64,000 nt of DNA from positions 808,501 to 872,500 of the forward strand of contig NZ_AP022847.1 in NCBI RefSeq assembly GCF_015100395.1, given 5' to 3'. A program made the translations under genes and the position numbers. The notes below the pieces were generated by a model. That model ran no database searches. It was not told the DNA's origin and saw only the letters and a program-made list of their open reading frames with translations. The first letter of the stretch is position 1. Each line of letters starts with the position of its first letter. The stretch is from Nitrosophilus alvini (GTDB lineage: Bacteria > Campylobacterota > Campylobacteria > Campylobacterales > Nitratiruptoraceae). Of this stretch, positions 16,510 to 26,092 are shown in pieces.

Positions 16510-17185
16510 ATTTGAAAAAAAGGCTACCGATACGCACCATATTGCTTCCGCACTCAATGGCAAGTTCAAAATCGTGACTCATTCCCATAGAACAGATTTT
16601 GGCTCCGTGTGGCTGAAGAGCTTCGTAAATCTTGTATGTAGTTTCAAAACTTTTTCTTATCTCTTCTTCGTTATCGGTATGGGCGCCTATGGTCATAACG
16701 CCTTTTAGATTTATCTTTTTGCAGTCTGCAATGATTCTTTGATATGTGTCAAATGCCTCTTCCGGATAGACGCCGGCTTTTGTCTCCTCTTTTGCACTGT
16801 TTATCTGTAAAAGGCAGTCCATTACACTTTCCTTTGCTATAAGCCTCTTGTCCAGTTCAAGTGCCAGTTCATAGGAGTCAAGAGACTGCATAAGGAAGGG
16901 ATTGAGGTCTATTAGATGATTTATCTTGTTCTTTTGAAGTCTGCCTATAAAATGCCATTCAATGGGCAGATGTTCAAGGGCCTGCGACTTTTCTTTTAGG
17001 TCCTGTACCCTGTTTTCACCGAAGGCTCTCTGGCCTAAGTCATAAAGCTCTTCTATCTCTTGTGTTCCGGCATATTTGCTTGCAGCCACTATTTTTACTA
17101 TATGATACTCGCTAACTCTGAGTCTTGCTTTTTCGACTCTTTGAACTATCTCATCAAAGTTTTCTCTTAGTCTCATTTTATCCAT
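16508..17185 (-). CDS. yggS: YggS/PLPBP family PLP-homeostasis protein
   Basis: A 225-residue single-domain PLP-binding protein of the alanine-racemase N-terminal fold. The Schiff-base Lys is Lys37 in V-A-A-S-K-Y, and the following F-G-E-N-R-V-Q-D, H-F-I-G-R-L-Q-K-N-K and C-terminal G-M-S-H-D-F motifs are typical. It buffers pyridoxal phosphate and affects amino-acid pools rather than having a clear enzymatic reaction. Its start overlaps the end of rseP by 8 bases, and it is the last gene of the ten-gene minus-strand run. Confidence 0.93.
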   Translation of the reverse strand: MDKMRLRENFDEIVQRVEKARLRVSEYHIVKIVAASKYAGTQEIEELYDLGQRAFGENRVQDLKEKSQALEHLPIEWHFIGRLQKNKINHLIDLNPFLMQSLDSYELALELDKRLIAKESVMDCLLQINSAKEETKAGVYPEEAFDTYQRIIADCKKINLKGVMTIGAHTDNEEEIRKSFETTYKIYEALQPHGAKICSMGMSHDFELAIECGSNMVRIGSLFFK

Positions 17186-18242
17186 TTGAAGCTCCTAAAA
17201 GTCTGTTTATGTCGTTGTAGATGCCCAGCCCCATAAGCATAAAGAGTACAAACCATCCCAGCAGGGTAAGTTTGTATAGCACCTCTTCACTGGGTGTCCT
17301 TTTTGTTATCATTTCATAAAGATTAAATATAATATGCCCTCCGTCAAGAGCAGGTATTGGTAAAAGATTTAAAACTCCAAGGTTTACAGAGATAAGCGCA
17401 GTAAGAGAAAAGAGTGCTACAATACCGATCTGACTGGCTTTTGCTGTAATATCAACGATAGAGATTACGCCTCCTACCTCTTTAAGAGGAACAACGCCTT
17501 CTATCATCTTTTCTATACCTACGATTATCATCTTGCCTGCCTGGACTGTTCTTTCAAATGCTACTTTGAATGATTCAAGAAAACCGTATTCTACTTTGAC
17601 CAGATCACCCGAGGGAGCTATACCTATCATTCTTCTTTTTACTGTTTCGCCAAAAATATTTTTTGTTTCACTGATCTTGGGTATAAGTTCGAGATTAAAA
17701 ACTTTTCCGTCTCTTTCAACAACAAGTTTTATGGTACCACGGCTCTCTTTGATAGCTTTACTCAGGTCTTCCCATGTGCGTATGGGAGTATCATCTATTT
17801 TTATTATTTTATCACCTTTTTTAAGTCCCGCTTCATATGCGGCGGAATTTGGCAAAACTTCTCCTATAACCGGAGCGTATGTGTCGCTGCCCATCAAAGC
17901 TATTGTAAAATAGAGCAAGAATGCAAGGAAAAAGTTTGCAAAGGGGCCTGCAAAAAGAATGATGATTCTCTGCCACGGTTTTTTTGAATTGTAGCTGTCA
18001 GGATCAAAACTTTTTTTGGTAGGATCGGTATCATCCTGGCCTTTCATCTTGACATATCCGCCAAGTGGAATGGAACTTAGAGCCCATTCGGTCTCTCCTA
18101 TCTGCTTTTTGGCGATAACTTTTCCGAAACCGATACTGAATCTTTCAACCTTTACACCAAAGAGTCGGGCTGCTAAAAAATGGCCAAGTTCATGAAAAAA
18201 TATTAAAAAAGATAAAACCAGTAAAGAAACTATAAAACCCAT
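17178..18242 (-). CDS. rseP: Site-2 protease RseP
   Basis: A 354-residue inner-membrane zinc metalloprotease that cuts transmembrane segments of substrates such as anti-sigma factors or signal-peptide remnants. H-E-L-G-H at 17-21 lies inside the first membrane helix, and the N-L-L-P-I-P-A-L-D-G-G-H motif near 295-306 supplies the third zinc ligand. A single PDZ domain (about 110-195, with L-K-K-G-D-K-I) lies between. The final helix is near 330-345. It follows pgsA by 15 bases and overlaps yggS by 8. Confidence 0.94.
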   Translation of the reverse strand: MGFIVSLLVLSFLIFFHELGHFLAARLFGVKVERFSIGFGKVIAKKQIGETEWALSSIPLGGYVKMKGQDDTDPTKKSFDPDSYNSKKPWQRIIILFAGPFANFFLAFLLYFTIALMGSDTYAPVIGEVLPNSAAYEAGLKKGDKIIKIDDTPIRTWEDLSKAIKESRGTIKLVVERDGKVFNLELIPKISETKNIFGETVKRRMIGIAPSGDLVKVEYGFLESFKVAFERTVQAGKMIIVGIEKMIEGVVPLKEVGGVISIVDITAKASQIGIVALFSLTALISVNLGVLNLLPIPALDGGHIIFNLYEMITKRTPSEEVLYKLTLLGWFVLFMLMGLGIYNDINRLLGASNG

Positions 18243-18257
18243 TAAAGTCCTTGTTAG

Positions 18258-18788
18258 TTATTGCTTCATATATTCCCTGATATACTCATATCCTGAATAA
18301 AGTGTAATCGCAACGGCAAGCCAAAGCAGGACTTCACCAAAAGGCCAGTTCATTATAAGAAAACCTATGGCAAACATCTGAATTACAGTTTTTGTTTTTC
18401 CCAAAAATGATGCTGATATCTCTTTTCCTTCTCCTACGGCAGCAACTCTGAGGCCTGTTATGAAAAACTCTCTTGTCAGTATCAGATATATTGCCCAGGG
18501 ATTTGCACGTTCAAGCATCATAAGGCCAAGAAAACCGGCAAGGGTGAGCATTTTGTCTGCAAGAGGGTCCAGAATTTTACCAAGTTGGGTAATCTGATTG
18601 AACTCTCTTGCAATATATCCATCAAAAAAGTCGGTGATTGAAGCCAAAACAAATAAAAACGCCGCAAAAAAATCGAGCCATGAGGGATGGATATTCGGAA
18701 AAAGATCCCTGTTGACCAGAAAAAGAAACATAAAAGGCGCTATTAGCAATCTGATCAGAGCCAGAATATTGGGAATATTCAGTATCAT
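18258..18788 (-). CDS. pgsA: CDP-diacylglycerol-glycerol-3-phosphate 3-phosphatidyltransferase
   Basis: Makes phosphatidylglycerophosphate, the first committed step to phosphatidylglycerol and cardiolipin. The CDP-alcohol phosphotransferase signature D-x2-D-G-x2-A-R-x8-G-x3-D-x3-D is visible (D-F-F-D-G-Y-I-A-R ... G-K-I-L-D-P-L-A-D). At 176 residues with about four to five membrane segments it has the usual PgsA size. It sits 8 bases after the SDR gene and 15 before rseP, in an envelope-biosynthesis run. Confidence 0.93.
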   Translation of the reverse strand: MILNIPNILALIRLLIAPFMFLFLVNRDLFPNIHPSWLDFFAAFLFVLASITDFFDGYIAREFNQITQLGKILDPLADKMLTLAGFLGLMMLERANPWAIYLILTREFFITGLRVAAVGEGKEISASFLGKTKTVIQMFAIGFLIMNWPFGEVLLWLAVAITLYSGYEYIREYMKQ

Positions 18789-18796
18789 AATCTTTA

Positions 18797-19564
18797 TTAT
18801 CTGAAACTGCTTCCGCCGTCAACGACGATGGTTTGTCCTGTTATCCAGCCTGCATCTTCGCTGCATAAAAACCAGCATGCACCGGCAAGATCATCGGGTC
18901 GTCCCATTCTTTTGATAGCTGCTCTTTTTACCGTTTCGTATTTAACCTCTTCATAATTTGGAAAAGCTTTAAGGGCATCGGTATCGATAGGCCCACCGCT
19001 AACTGCATTTACACGTATATTCTTTTCTCCAAGTTCCATGGCGGCATATTTTACCATTGTTTCTACTGCCGCTTTAGCGTTGCCGTGTCCCGCATAGTTT
19101 GGAGTATAGACTATATTGCCTGTTGAACTCATACTGATTATGCTTCCGCCGCCGACTTTTTCCATTCTTTTAGCTGCTTCTTGAGCTCCAACCACAAAAG
19201 CAAGAACTGTTGCAGTATAAATATTATTAAGACCTTTCTGTTTAAGTCTCATAAATGGAGCGAAACCTCCGACAACGGCGCGACCTGAAATTATTGCATT
19301 GGATATAAAAAAATCGACTCTATCAAAGTCTTCGTCGATTTTTCTAAAAAGCTCTTTGTACTCGTTTGGATGCATTATGTCCAGAGGATAGCATCTGGCT
19401 TTTATACCATAGTTCTCTTCCAGATCCTTTACAATTTTTTGCGCTTCCTCTTCGTTACTTCTGTAAGTAAAAGCTACATTTACTCCCTCTTTGGCAAATC
19501 TATAAACTATCGCTTTGCCGATTCCTCTCGTTCCACCGCTTATTACCAATGTTTTGTTGCTCAT
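18797..19564 (-). CDS. FabL-like enoyl-ACP reductase (SDR family)
   Basis: A 255-residue short-chain dehydrogenase. The NADPH site S-G-G-T-R-G-I-G is at 9-16, and the active site has Tyr157 and Lys164, i.e. Y-x6-K. That spacing is typical of enoyl-ACP reductases (FabI/FabL) rather than classical SDRs (Y-x3-K). S-N-A at 88-90 replaces the usual N-A-G. This supports a role in fatty-acid elongation, with pgsA directly downstream. The C-terminus I-T-G-Q-T-I-V-V-D-G-G is standard. Substrate is inferred; it could also act on another enoyl thioester. It lies 2 bases downstream of dapA. Confidence 0.8.
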   Translation of the reverse strand: MSNKTLVISGGTRGIGKAIVYRFAKEGVNVAFTYRSNEEEAQKIVKDLEENYGIKARCYPLDIMHPNEYKELFRKIDEDFDRVDFFISNAIISGRAVVGGFAPFMRLKQKGLNNIYTATVLAFVVGAQEAAKRMEKVGGGSIISMSSTGNIVYTPNYAGHGNAKAAVETMVKYAAMELGEKNIRVNAVSGGPIDTDALKAFPNYEEVKYETVKRAAIKRMGRPDDLAGACWFLCSEDAGWITGQTIVVDGGSSFR

Positions 19565-19566
19565 TT

Positions 19567-20454
19567 TTACCTCACGATTTCATATTTTTTCAAGACTTCT
19601 TCTATCTTTTTCATATTTTCTTTTGATGGTGCCACAAGCGGCAGTCTGTATTCTAGTCTGTCCAAAAGTCCAGCTATATACATGGCCGCTTTTATTGGAA
19701 TAGGGTTGCTTTCACAGAAAAGCACTTTATTTAATTCAAACAGTTCGTCATTTATGAGTTTTGACGTGTCGAACTGACCGGCTATTCCTGCATGTACCAG
19801 TGTGGAAATCTTATCTGGCATAATATTTGCCGTGACGGATATAACTCCCATGCCACCGTTTGCAATAATCGGATAGTTTATGGCATCGTCGCCGCTTATT
19901 ACATAAAGTTCCGGCCTGTTCGCCAATAGTTCTACACATCTTTCGATAGAACCTGTCGCCTCTTTTATACCATATATATTTTCCACATCGTCAAAAAGTC
20001 TAAATACTGTTTCAGGCTGCAGATCTACACCGGTTCTTCCCGGAACGTTATAAAGAAGAACCGGTATATCAACTGACTGGGCTATAGCTTTGTAGTGCTG
20101 ATAAAGCCCCTCTTGTGTTGGTTTATTATAGTATGGCGTAACCGATAAAATAGCGTCGGCTCCGGCTTTTTGTGCAAAACTTGCCAGATCGAGCGCTTCT
20201 GCCGTAGAGTTGCTTCCTGCACCCGCCATAACTTTTGTTTCGGTATTTTTACAGACCTCTACAGCTATCTCTATACATCTTTTATGTTCATCATGGCTAA
20301 GTGTTGCGCTCTCTCCGGTTGTACCAACCGGTACAACCACATCTATCATATTTTCACACTGTCTTTTTATAAGTTTCGCATATCTCTCTTCATCGATTTT
20401 TCCATTTTTGAACGGCGTTATAAGAGCCGTCATTGCACCTTTGAGTCTATTCAT
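19567..20454 (-). CDS. dapA: 4-Hydroxy-tetrahydrodipicolinate synthase
   Basis: Condenses pyruvate with aspartate semialdehyde, the first step of the lysine/meso-diaminopimelate branch feeding peptidoglycan. Key residues are all present: the G-T-T-G-E-S pocket at 44-49, Tyr136 in L-L-Y-N-V-P-G-R, and the Schiff-base Lys164 in G-I-K-E-A-T-G. At 295 residues it is full length. It overlaps the upstream M16 peptidase gene by 8 bases and is followed by the SDR gene after 2 bases. Confidence 0.96.
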   Translation of the reverse strand: MNRLKGAMTALITPFKNGKIDEERYAKLIKRQCENMIDVVVPVGTTGESATLSHDEHKRCIEIAVEVCKNTETKVMAGAGSNSTAEALDLASFAQKAGADAILSVTPYYNKPTQEGLYQHYKAIAQSVDIPVLLYNVPGRTGVDLQPETVFRLFDDVENIYGIKEATGSIERCVELLANRPELYVISGDDAINYPIIANGGMGVISVTANIMPDKISTLVHAGIAGQFDTSKLINDELFELNKVLFCESNPIPIKAAMYIAGLLDRLEYRLPLVAPSKENMKKIEEVLKKYEIVR

Positions 20455-21772
20455 TTTTCTCCCCGTTGTTTTTTCTCAAAATCAGAGTAGTGGAATTTTC
20501 AGTTTTGAAATATTTTTTGGCCGTTTCGCTTAAATTTTCTATTTTGAGTTTGGCGATATTTTCTTCATATTTCAAAAGCGGTTCAAGATTGCCCCGTGCA
20601 AGATAGCTACCGAAAAGATCTGCGACGTTGCTTGAATTTTCGAGAGAAAATATAAAGTCGGCTCTTGTATTTATTTTTATTTTTTCGAGCTCTTCTTTTG
20701 TGATTTTTCCCTCTTTGATCTTCTCTATCTCTTTTAAAAACTCTTTTTCCACATCGGCCGCTTTGACGCCCGGGTTGCAAACGGCAAGGAAAATGAAGAC
20801 ACCCGGATCTTTAGTTTCCATATTATAAGCGTATATCTGATTTACAAGTCTTTTTTTATCAACAAGATTTTCATAAAGTCTGCTGCTTTTGCCATCGCTT
20901 AAAAGCGAACTTATAGCAGAGAGTGCAACCTGGTCGGGATGTTCAAAATTTGGTATATGATAAGCTATCGCTATCATTTCAACTTCGCTTTCTTTGTATA
21001 TCTCTATCCTTTTTGGGCCATCCTGTTTCGGTTCAACCTGATGCACTTCAGGTATATCGCAACAGTTTTTTATATGACCGAAATATTTTTGGGCATTTTC
21101 AAAAACTTTTTTCGGATCTATATCGCCGCTGACCACAATTATGGCGTTTTGAGGCTGATAGTATATTTTATGAAACTCTTTTATATCTTCTATGGTCCAG
21201 TTTAGAATATCTTTCATAAAACCTATCGGGGTCCAGTGGTAGGGATGATATATATACGTGTTGTTAAAGAGTCTGAAGTATAGATATCCTACTGGATTAT
21301 TATCTGTTCTCCATCTTCTCTCTTCGGCTACAACTTTTCTCTCTGGCTGAAACTCTTCATCTTTGAGTTTCAGGTTTTGCATAAGTTCAGCAAAAAGTTC
21401 AAGTGATTTTGAGAGATTTTTAGCGCTTGATTTTATGTAATAGTGCGTATAGTCAAAACCGGTTGAAGCGTTGTTGATGCCGCCATAACCTTTGACTATC
21501 TCATCAAATTCTCCGGCTTTTAAGTTTTCGGTGGATTTGAAATTGAGATGTTCGAGCATATGGGCTATTCCGCTTTTTCCCATTACCTCGTTTCTGCTGC
21601 CAACTTTGTAAAATATATCGGTGGTGATAACACCGCTTTCGTTATGCATAGGTATAGCTACCACTTTAAGGCCGTTATCTAACGTTTTTTCGTAATACTT
21701 CGGCAATGTAGAGGCCATCAAAACTCCTGTGAAAATTATAGAAAAAATAACAAGTTTTACCGTTTTTATCAT
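20447..21772 (-). CDS. M16 family zinc peptidase (exported)
   Basis: A 441-residue insulinase/processing-peptidase-like zinc protease. The inverted zinc motif H-x2-E-H is in H-M-L-E-H-L-N-F, followed by a typical G-G-I-N-N-A-S-T loop and, about 75 residues on, the third ligand region E-R-R-W-R. An N-terminal hydrophobic segment (about 3-18) looks like a signal peptide, so it should act in the periplasm. I chose ATG at 21772, which has an AAGG site; an earlier frame start at 21829 adds an unlikely 19 residues. Its end overlaps dapA. The substrate is unknown. Confidence 0.9.
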   Translation of the reverse strand: MIKTVKLVIFSIIFTGVLMASTLPKYYEKTLDNGLKVVAIPMHNESGVITTDIFYKVGSRNEVMGKSGIAHMLEHLNFKSTENLKAGEFDEIVKGYGGINNASTGFDYTHYYIKSSAKNLSKSLELFAELMQNLKLKDEEFQPERKVVAEERRWRTDNNPVGYLYFRLFNNTYIYHPYHWTPIGFMKDILNWTIEDIKEFHKIYYQPQNAIIVVSGDIDPKKVFENAQKYFGHIKNCCDIPEVHQVEPKQDGPKRIEIYKESEVEMIAIAYHIPNFEHPDQVALSAISSLLSDGKSSRLYENLVDKKRLVNQIYAYNMETKDPGVFIFLAVCNPGVKAADVEKEFLKEIEKIKEGKITKEELEKIKINTRADFIFSLENSSNVADLFGSYLARGNLEPLLKYEENIAKLKIENLSETAKKYFKTENSTTLILRKNNGEKNE

Positions 21773-21833
21773 AATACCTTCTTTGTATTCGAGTCTTTTG
21801 CCAGTTAGTCGTAACTCTTTAATTGACAAAAAA

Positions 21834-22925
21834 TTATAAACTGGTATGTGACGACTGATTGGCTGAGCTTTTCAAATCAGACCCAATTACTTCACTGATA
21901 TGAGTGTATCCCTCTTTTTCCATAAGCTTCAACAATCCTTCGTTTATCTCTTTGACAAGACCCGGGCCTTTAAATATCAAAGCGCTGTAAATCTGAACAG
22001 CGGAGGCTCCTGCTTTGAGTCTTTTGTAAGCCTCTTCGGCAGAGTCTATACCGCCAACAGATATGAGAACGGTTTTTCCAAACAGCTCTTTTGCTATGGC
22101 TTGAAATATCTCAAAACTCTTCTCTTTAAGCACTTTTCCGCTTATTCCGCCAAAATCTTTTGAATCCGGCAAAAGAGAGTAATCGACTGTGGTATTTGTC
22201 GCTATTATCCCGTCTGCACCCGCTTCGACAGCCATAGAAGTAAGATCAATAGCCTGCGATTTTTCCATATCGGGCGCGATTTTTAGTAGTATAGGCGTGT
22301 CGGTGATATCTTTTGCCATATTGAAAAGCGCGTTTATGAACTCCTCGTTTTGCAGGTCTCTTAGACCAGGTGTATTTGGAGAGGAGATATTTATCACCAT
22401 ATAGTCGCAAAGTTCTTTGAATCCTTTGATAAGCTGTTCATAGTCGTTAAGTGCTTCTTTTTCAGGGGTTATTTTGTTTTTTCCTATATTTACTCCCACA
22501 GGCGTTACGAAAGGAAATCTTTTTTTGAGTCTTTGCTGGACTTTGTACATGCCGTCATTGTTAAATCCCATAGCGTTTTGAATGGATTCGAATTGTGGAT
22601 ATCTGAAGAGTCTGGGCTTTGGATTTCCGCTTTGCGGTCTTGGGGTAACGGTACCTATCTCTGTAAAGCCAAATCCAAGAGCAAGCATAGGTCTTATCAT
22701 TGTGCCGTTTTTATCGAAACCTGCGGCCAGACCGATGGGATTGTAAAAAGTTTTGCCCAAAATATTCTGACCCAATCTCTCGTCGTCCACAAAATTTTTT
22801 TCGATAAAAGGATTGAATAGAACAGGCAGCATATCAGCGGCTCTGAGTGAACACTCTACTATATGATGCGCCGTCTCAGGGTCAAGTTTGAAAATAATAT
22901 TTTTTATCTTTTCATATTCGAACAT
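21834..22925 (-). CDS. pyrD: Dihydroorotate dehydrogenase (quinone), class 2
   Basis: Oxidises dihydroorotate to orotate in pyrimidine synthesis, passing electrons to membrane quinone. The N-terminal amphipathic helices and the G-L-A-A-G-F-D-K-N-G, I-G-T-V-T-P-R-P-Q-x-G-N and N-I-S-S-P-N-T-P-G-L-R motifs, the last with the catalytic Ser of class 2, are all present. FMN-binding L-I-S-V-G-G-I follows. Start chosen at 22925 (M-F-E-Y-E-K); the extended frame at 22952 is unlikely. The C-terminal 25 or so residues are polar and probably disordered. It is part of the msbA-pyrD-M16-dapA run. Confidence 0.94.
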   Translation of the reverse strand: MFEYEKIKNIIFKLDPETAHHIVECSLRAADMLPVLFNPFIEKNFVDDERLGQNILGKTFYNPIGLAAGFDKNGTMIRPMLALGFGFTEIGTVTPRPQSGNPKPRLFRYPQFESIQNAMGFNNDGMYKVQQRLKKRFPFVTPVGVNIGKNKITPEKEALNDYEQLIKGFKELCDYMVINISSPNTPGLRDLQNEEFINALFNMAKDITDTPILLKIAPDMEKSQAIDLTSMAVEAGADGIIATNTTVDYSLLPDSKDFGGISGKVLKEKSFEIFQAIAKELFGKTVLISVGGIDSAEEAYKRLKAGASAVQIYSALIFKGPGLVKEINEGLLKLMEKEGYTHISEVIGSDLKSSANQSSHTSL

Positions 22926-22983
22926 ATCTACCCCAATTTCTATAATTAACACGGATTATACTTAAAAATATATAAATAGCCAA

Positions 22984-24690
22984 TTAATGAATCGTTTTTT
23001 GCAGATTTTGGTAAACATCGCATTTTTCAAGAAGCTCTTTGTGTTTTCCTTCGCAGACTTTTTGTCCCTCTTTGAGAACTATTATTTTGTCTGCATCTTC
23101 AATGGTGCTCAGTCTGTGTGCAACGATAAATGTTATCTTTTCTTTTGAAAATTCAAATATTGCCTCTTTGATAAATCTTTCGCTTCTGTTGTCAAGTGCA
23201 CTTGTAGCCTCATCGAGTATCAGTATCTCCGGATCTTTATAAAAAGCCCTCGCTAAAGCGATACGCTGTTTCTGTCCGCCTGATAGGTTTGCTCCTCCCT
23301 CGCTCAGAAGAGTATGTATACCTTCCGGGAGCTCTTTTACAAATTCCCATGCATACGCTTTTTTTAAAGCTTCTATCACTTTTTCTTCATCAACATCTTC
23401 GCCATATGCAACATTCTGGGCTATAGTGTCGTTAAATATATAGATGTTTTGTGTTACATAGGCTATTTTTTTATGGAGGGACTTGAGTCTGAACTCATCA
23501 ATAGGTATACCGTTTATGAGTATCTTTCCGCTGTCGGGGGCATAGAATCTTACAAGTAGGCTGACAATCGAGCTTTTACCCGCACCGCTGTCGCCAACGA
23601 AAGCCACACTCTCTCCTCTGTTTGCTTCAAATGATATACCTTTGAGCACCTCTTTGTCCTCATAGCTCAGTTTTACATTTTCAAAGCGGATATTTTCTAT
23701 TTTCTCTGGTAGGTCTTTGTCACCTTCTTTCACAGTCGGTTTTATGCTCAAAAGCTCAAACATTCTTTCTGTAGCGGCTACAGCGTCCTGCATCTTGTTA
23801 TATAGTCCGGAGAGTCTCCGTATCGGGTCATAGAGCATAAAAAGTGCAGCCGAAAAGGCGAAGAAACTACCTACGGTCATATGGCCGTCAATAACCTCTT
23901 TTCCGCCTATATAGATGACAAGGCCTATGGCGATAGAACCCAGAAGTTCCATTACCGGAGAGGTGAGGGCGTTGGTTTTTATCTGTTTTATAGCGTATTT
24001 GAAAACTCTTCTGTTCTCTTTTTCAAATCTTTCAAGCTCATACGGTTGAGTCGAGTTTGATTTGATCACTTCGATATTTTGAAATATCTCGTTTAATCTT
24101 GAGGTCAGGTCAGAAGTGCTCTCCTGTGAGAGTTTTGAGTATTTTTTCATCTTTTTTGCAAGTTTGCTAAGAGGTATGACAGCCAGAGGCATAATGACAA
24201 GAAAATAGAAACTAAGTTTGGGACTTAGATATATGACGTATCCCACAAGTGCGATAATAGTCAAAATCTCCCTTGCAAATTCGGGTATCATGTTTGAGAC
24301 AACGTTCTGTACTCTCGCTATATCGTTTGTTACACGGCTGAGAAGTTCGCCGGAGTGCTTTTTCTTGAAAAAGTCGATATCCTGATGCAGAAGATGTCCT
24401 ACAAGATTGTCTCTGAGTCTTCTGATTACATCCTGCCCGATATATGTGGTATAGTAGGTCTGTATATATCTTCCTAGACCTTTGAGAAAAAAGACGCCAA
24501 ATATGGCAAAAGGCATGATTTTTAACATCTCTTCGTCTTTATTGATAAATATCTCGTCAAGAACAGGTTTTATCAGTTGTGCAGTTCCTGCAGTTCCTAC
24601 AGCGATCATTACCATACCTATGATGGCAAAGAAAAATTGTAGTTTGTACTCTTTCAGGTAGGGCAGGTAATATCTGAACAGTTTTTTCAA
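22984..24690 (-). CDS. msbA: MsbA-type lipid A/multidrug ABC exporter
   Basis: A 568-residue half transporter: six membrane segments in the first 310 residues, then an ABC ATPase with Walker A G-D-S-G-A-G-K-S-S, signature L-S-G-G-Q-K-Q-R, Walker B I-L-I-L-D-E-A-T-S-A-L-D and the H-R-L-S-T switch. Homodimers flip core-lipid A or other lipids across the inner membrane. It begins one base after the cysS stop codon. The family is certain. MsbA identity is inferred from the gene's size and its conserved position between cysS and pyrD. Confidence 0.9.
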   Translation of the reverse strand: MKKLFRYYLPYLKEYKLQFFFAIIGMVMIAVGTAGTAQLIKPVLDEIFINKDEEMLKIMPFAIFGVFFLKGLGRYIQTYYTTYIGQDVIRRLRDNLVGHLLHQDIDFFKKKHSGELLSRVTNDIARVQNVVSNMIPEFAREILTIIALVGYVIYLSPKLSFYFLVIMPLAVIPLSKLAKKMKKYSKLSQESTSDLTSRLNEIFQNIEVIKSNSTQPYELERFEKENRRVFKYAIKQIKTNALTSPVMELLGSIAIGLVIYIGGKEVIDGHMTVGSFFAFSAALFMLYDPIRRLSGLYNKMQDAVAATERMFELLSIKPTVKEGDKDLPEKIENIRFENVKLSYEDKEVLKGISFEANRGESVAFVGDSGAGKSSIVSLLVRFYAPDSGKILINGIPIDEFRLKSLHKKIAYVTQNIYIFNDTIAQNVAYGEDVDEEKVIEALKKAYAWEFVKELPEGIHTLLSEGGANLSGGQKQRIALARAFYKDPEILILDEATSALDNRSERFIKEAIFEFSKEKITFIVAHRLSTIEDADKIIVLKEGQKVCEGKHKELLEKCDVYQNLQKTIH

Positions 24691-24691
24691 T

Positions 24692-26092
24692 CTACGCCTT
24701 CTCCCATAATGTGCCTTGCGGGGTATCCATGATGTTTATCCCCATATTCTGAAGCTCTTCTCTTATAGCGTCCGCTTTTTTGAAATCTTTCGCTTTTTTG
24801 GCTTCCGTTCTCTTATCTATAAGCTCTTCGATTTTTCTTTTTGTATCTTTGTCGATACCGAGCTGGAAATACTCATACGCATCTTTTGTACCGATTGCCA
24901 ATACCTCAGTTATTAGTTCAATATTGGCAGCGGTTTTCTGTTTGAAAGCTTTGTCTTTGGGGTTTTTATCCAGATGTTCGTTTGCCTGGGCCGTCATTGC
25001 ATCGATTACTGCCAGGGCTTTTGATATATTGAGGTCTTCTTGCAAAGCTTCAAGAAAACTCTTTTCAAACTCTTTATCCGCAGATGAGGGCTTTATGCCA
25101 TATATCCTCTTTTTTAGTCTGTATATCTTATCGAGTCTCTTTTTGTTTTGCAAAAGATCCTCTTCGTTGAAGTTCAGGCTCTGCCTGTAGTGAGTTGCCA
25201 GCAGATAGAAACGGAGTATTTCTCCATCATAAATCTTAAGTGCATCTTTGACAAAAAAGCTGTTTCCAAGACTTTTGCTCATCTTTTCGCCGCTTATAGT
25301 TACAAAACCGTTATGCATCCAGTATTTTGCCAGCTTTTGGTGATTTGCGCATCTGGTCTGTGCAGCTTCGTTTTCGTGGTGCGGGAAAAAGAGGTCTGCA
25401 CCGCCGCCGTGGATATCTATGGCATACTCTTCGTTTTTGTAAGCGAGAAATTTGTCTATCATCGCCGAACACTCTATATGCCATCCGGGTCGTCCTTTGC
25501 CAAAAGGCGAGTCAAAGCAGATATCGTTTTCGCCTTTGCAGGCTTTCCAGAGTGCAAAATCGCCGCTGTTTCTCTTTTCGGGATTTGGTTCTACGCGGCT
25601 CAGGCTCTCTTCATCGCATTTGTGTGAAAGAGAGCAGTACAGAGCATCGCTGGAGATGTCAAAGTAGATATCGCCGCTTTTGGTTCTATATGCGCAACCC
25701 TGTTCCAAGAGTCTTTCTATCATCTCAAACATCGCTTCCAAAGACTCGGTAGCTTTGGGCTCAATGTCAGCTCTTTGCACATTAAGGGCATCCATATCTT
25801 CAAGATACCTTTTGATATAGTATCCTGTTATCTCTTCTAAGCTTTTTTTACTTTCAAACACCTTTTTTATTATTTTGTCGTCTATATCGGTAAAATTTTT
25901 CATAAAAGTGACTTTGAAACCCAGTTTTACAAGTGTACGTCGGAGCAGATCAAAAACAATGGCACTTCTTGCATGTCCGAGATGAGCGTCATCATAAACT
26001 GTGGGTCCGCAGACATAGATACGCGCTTCTTTATCTTTTACGGGTTTAAAAACCACCTCTTTTTTTTTGGAACTGTCATAAATAACCATCAA
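24692..26092 (-). CDS. cysS: Cysteinyl-tRNA synthetase
   Basis: Charges tRNA-Cys. The class I motifs are clear: the HIGH-like H-L-G-H in V-Y-D-D-A-H-L-G-H-A-R-S, and K-M-S-K-S in G-E-K-M-S-K-S-L-G-N. Zinc ligands include the N-terminal C-G-P-T and the central H-I-E-C-S-A-M and H-H-E-N-E segments. At 466 residues it is full length. Its start lies inside the end of murJ (17-base overlap) and its stop is one base from msbA, so all three are surely co-transcribed. Confidence 0.97.
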   Translation of the reverse strand: MMVIYDSSKKKEVVFKPVKDKEARIYVCGPTVYDDAHLGHARSAIVFDLLRRTLVKLGFKVTFMKNFTDIDDKIIKKVFESKKSLEEITGYYIKRYLEDMDALNVQRADIEPKATESLEAMFEMIERLLEQGCAYRTKSGDIYFDISSDALYCSLSHKCDEESLSRVEPNPEKRNSGDFALWKACKGENDICFDSPFGKGRPGWHIECSAMIDKFLAYKNEEYAIDIHGGGADLFFPHHENEAAQTRCANHQKLAKYWMHNGFVTISGEKMSKSLGNSFFVKDALKIYDGEILRFYLLATHYRQSLNFNEEDLLQNKKRLDKIYRLKKRIYGIKPSSADKEFEKSFLEALQEDLNISKALAVIDAMTAQANEHLDKNPKDKAFKQKTAANIELITEVLAIGTKDAYEYFQLGIDKDTKRKIEELIDKRTEAKKAKDFKKADAIREELQNMGINIMDTPQGTLWEKA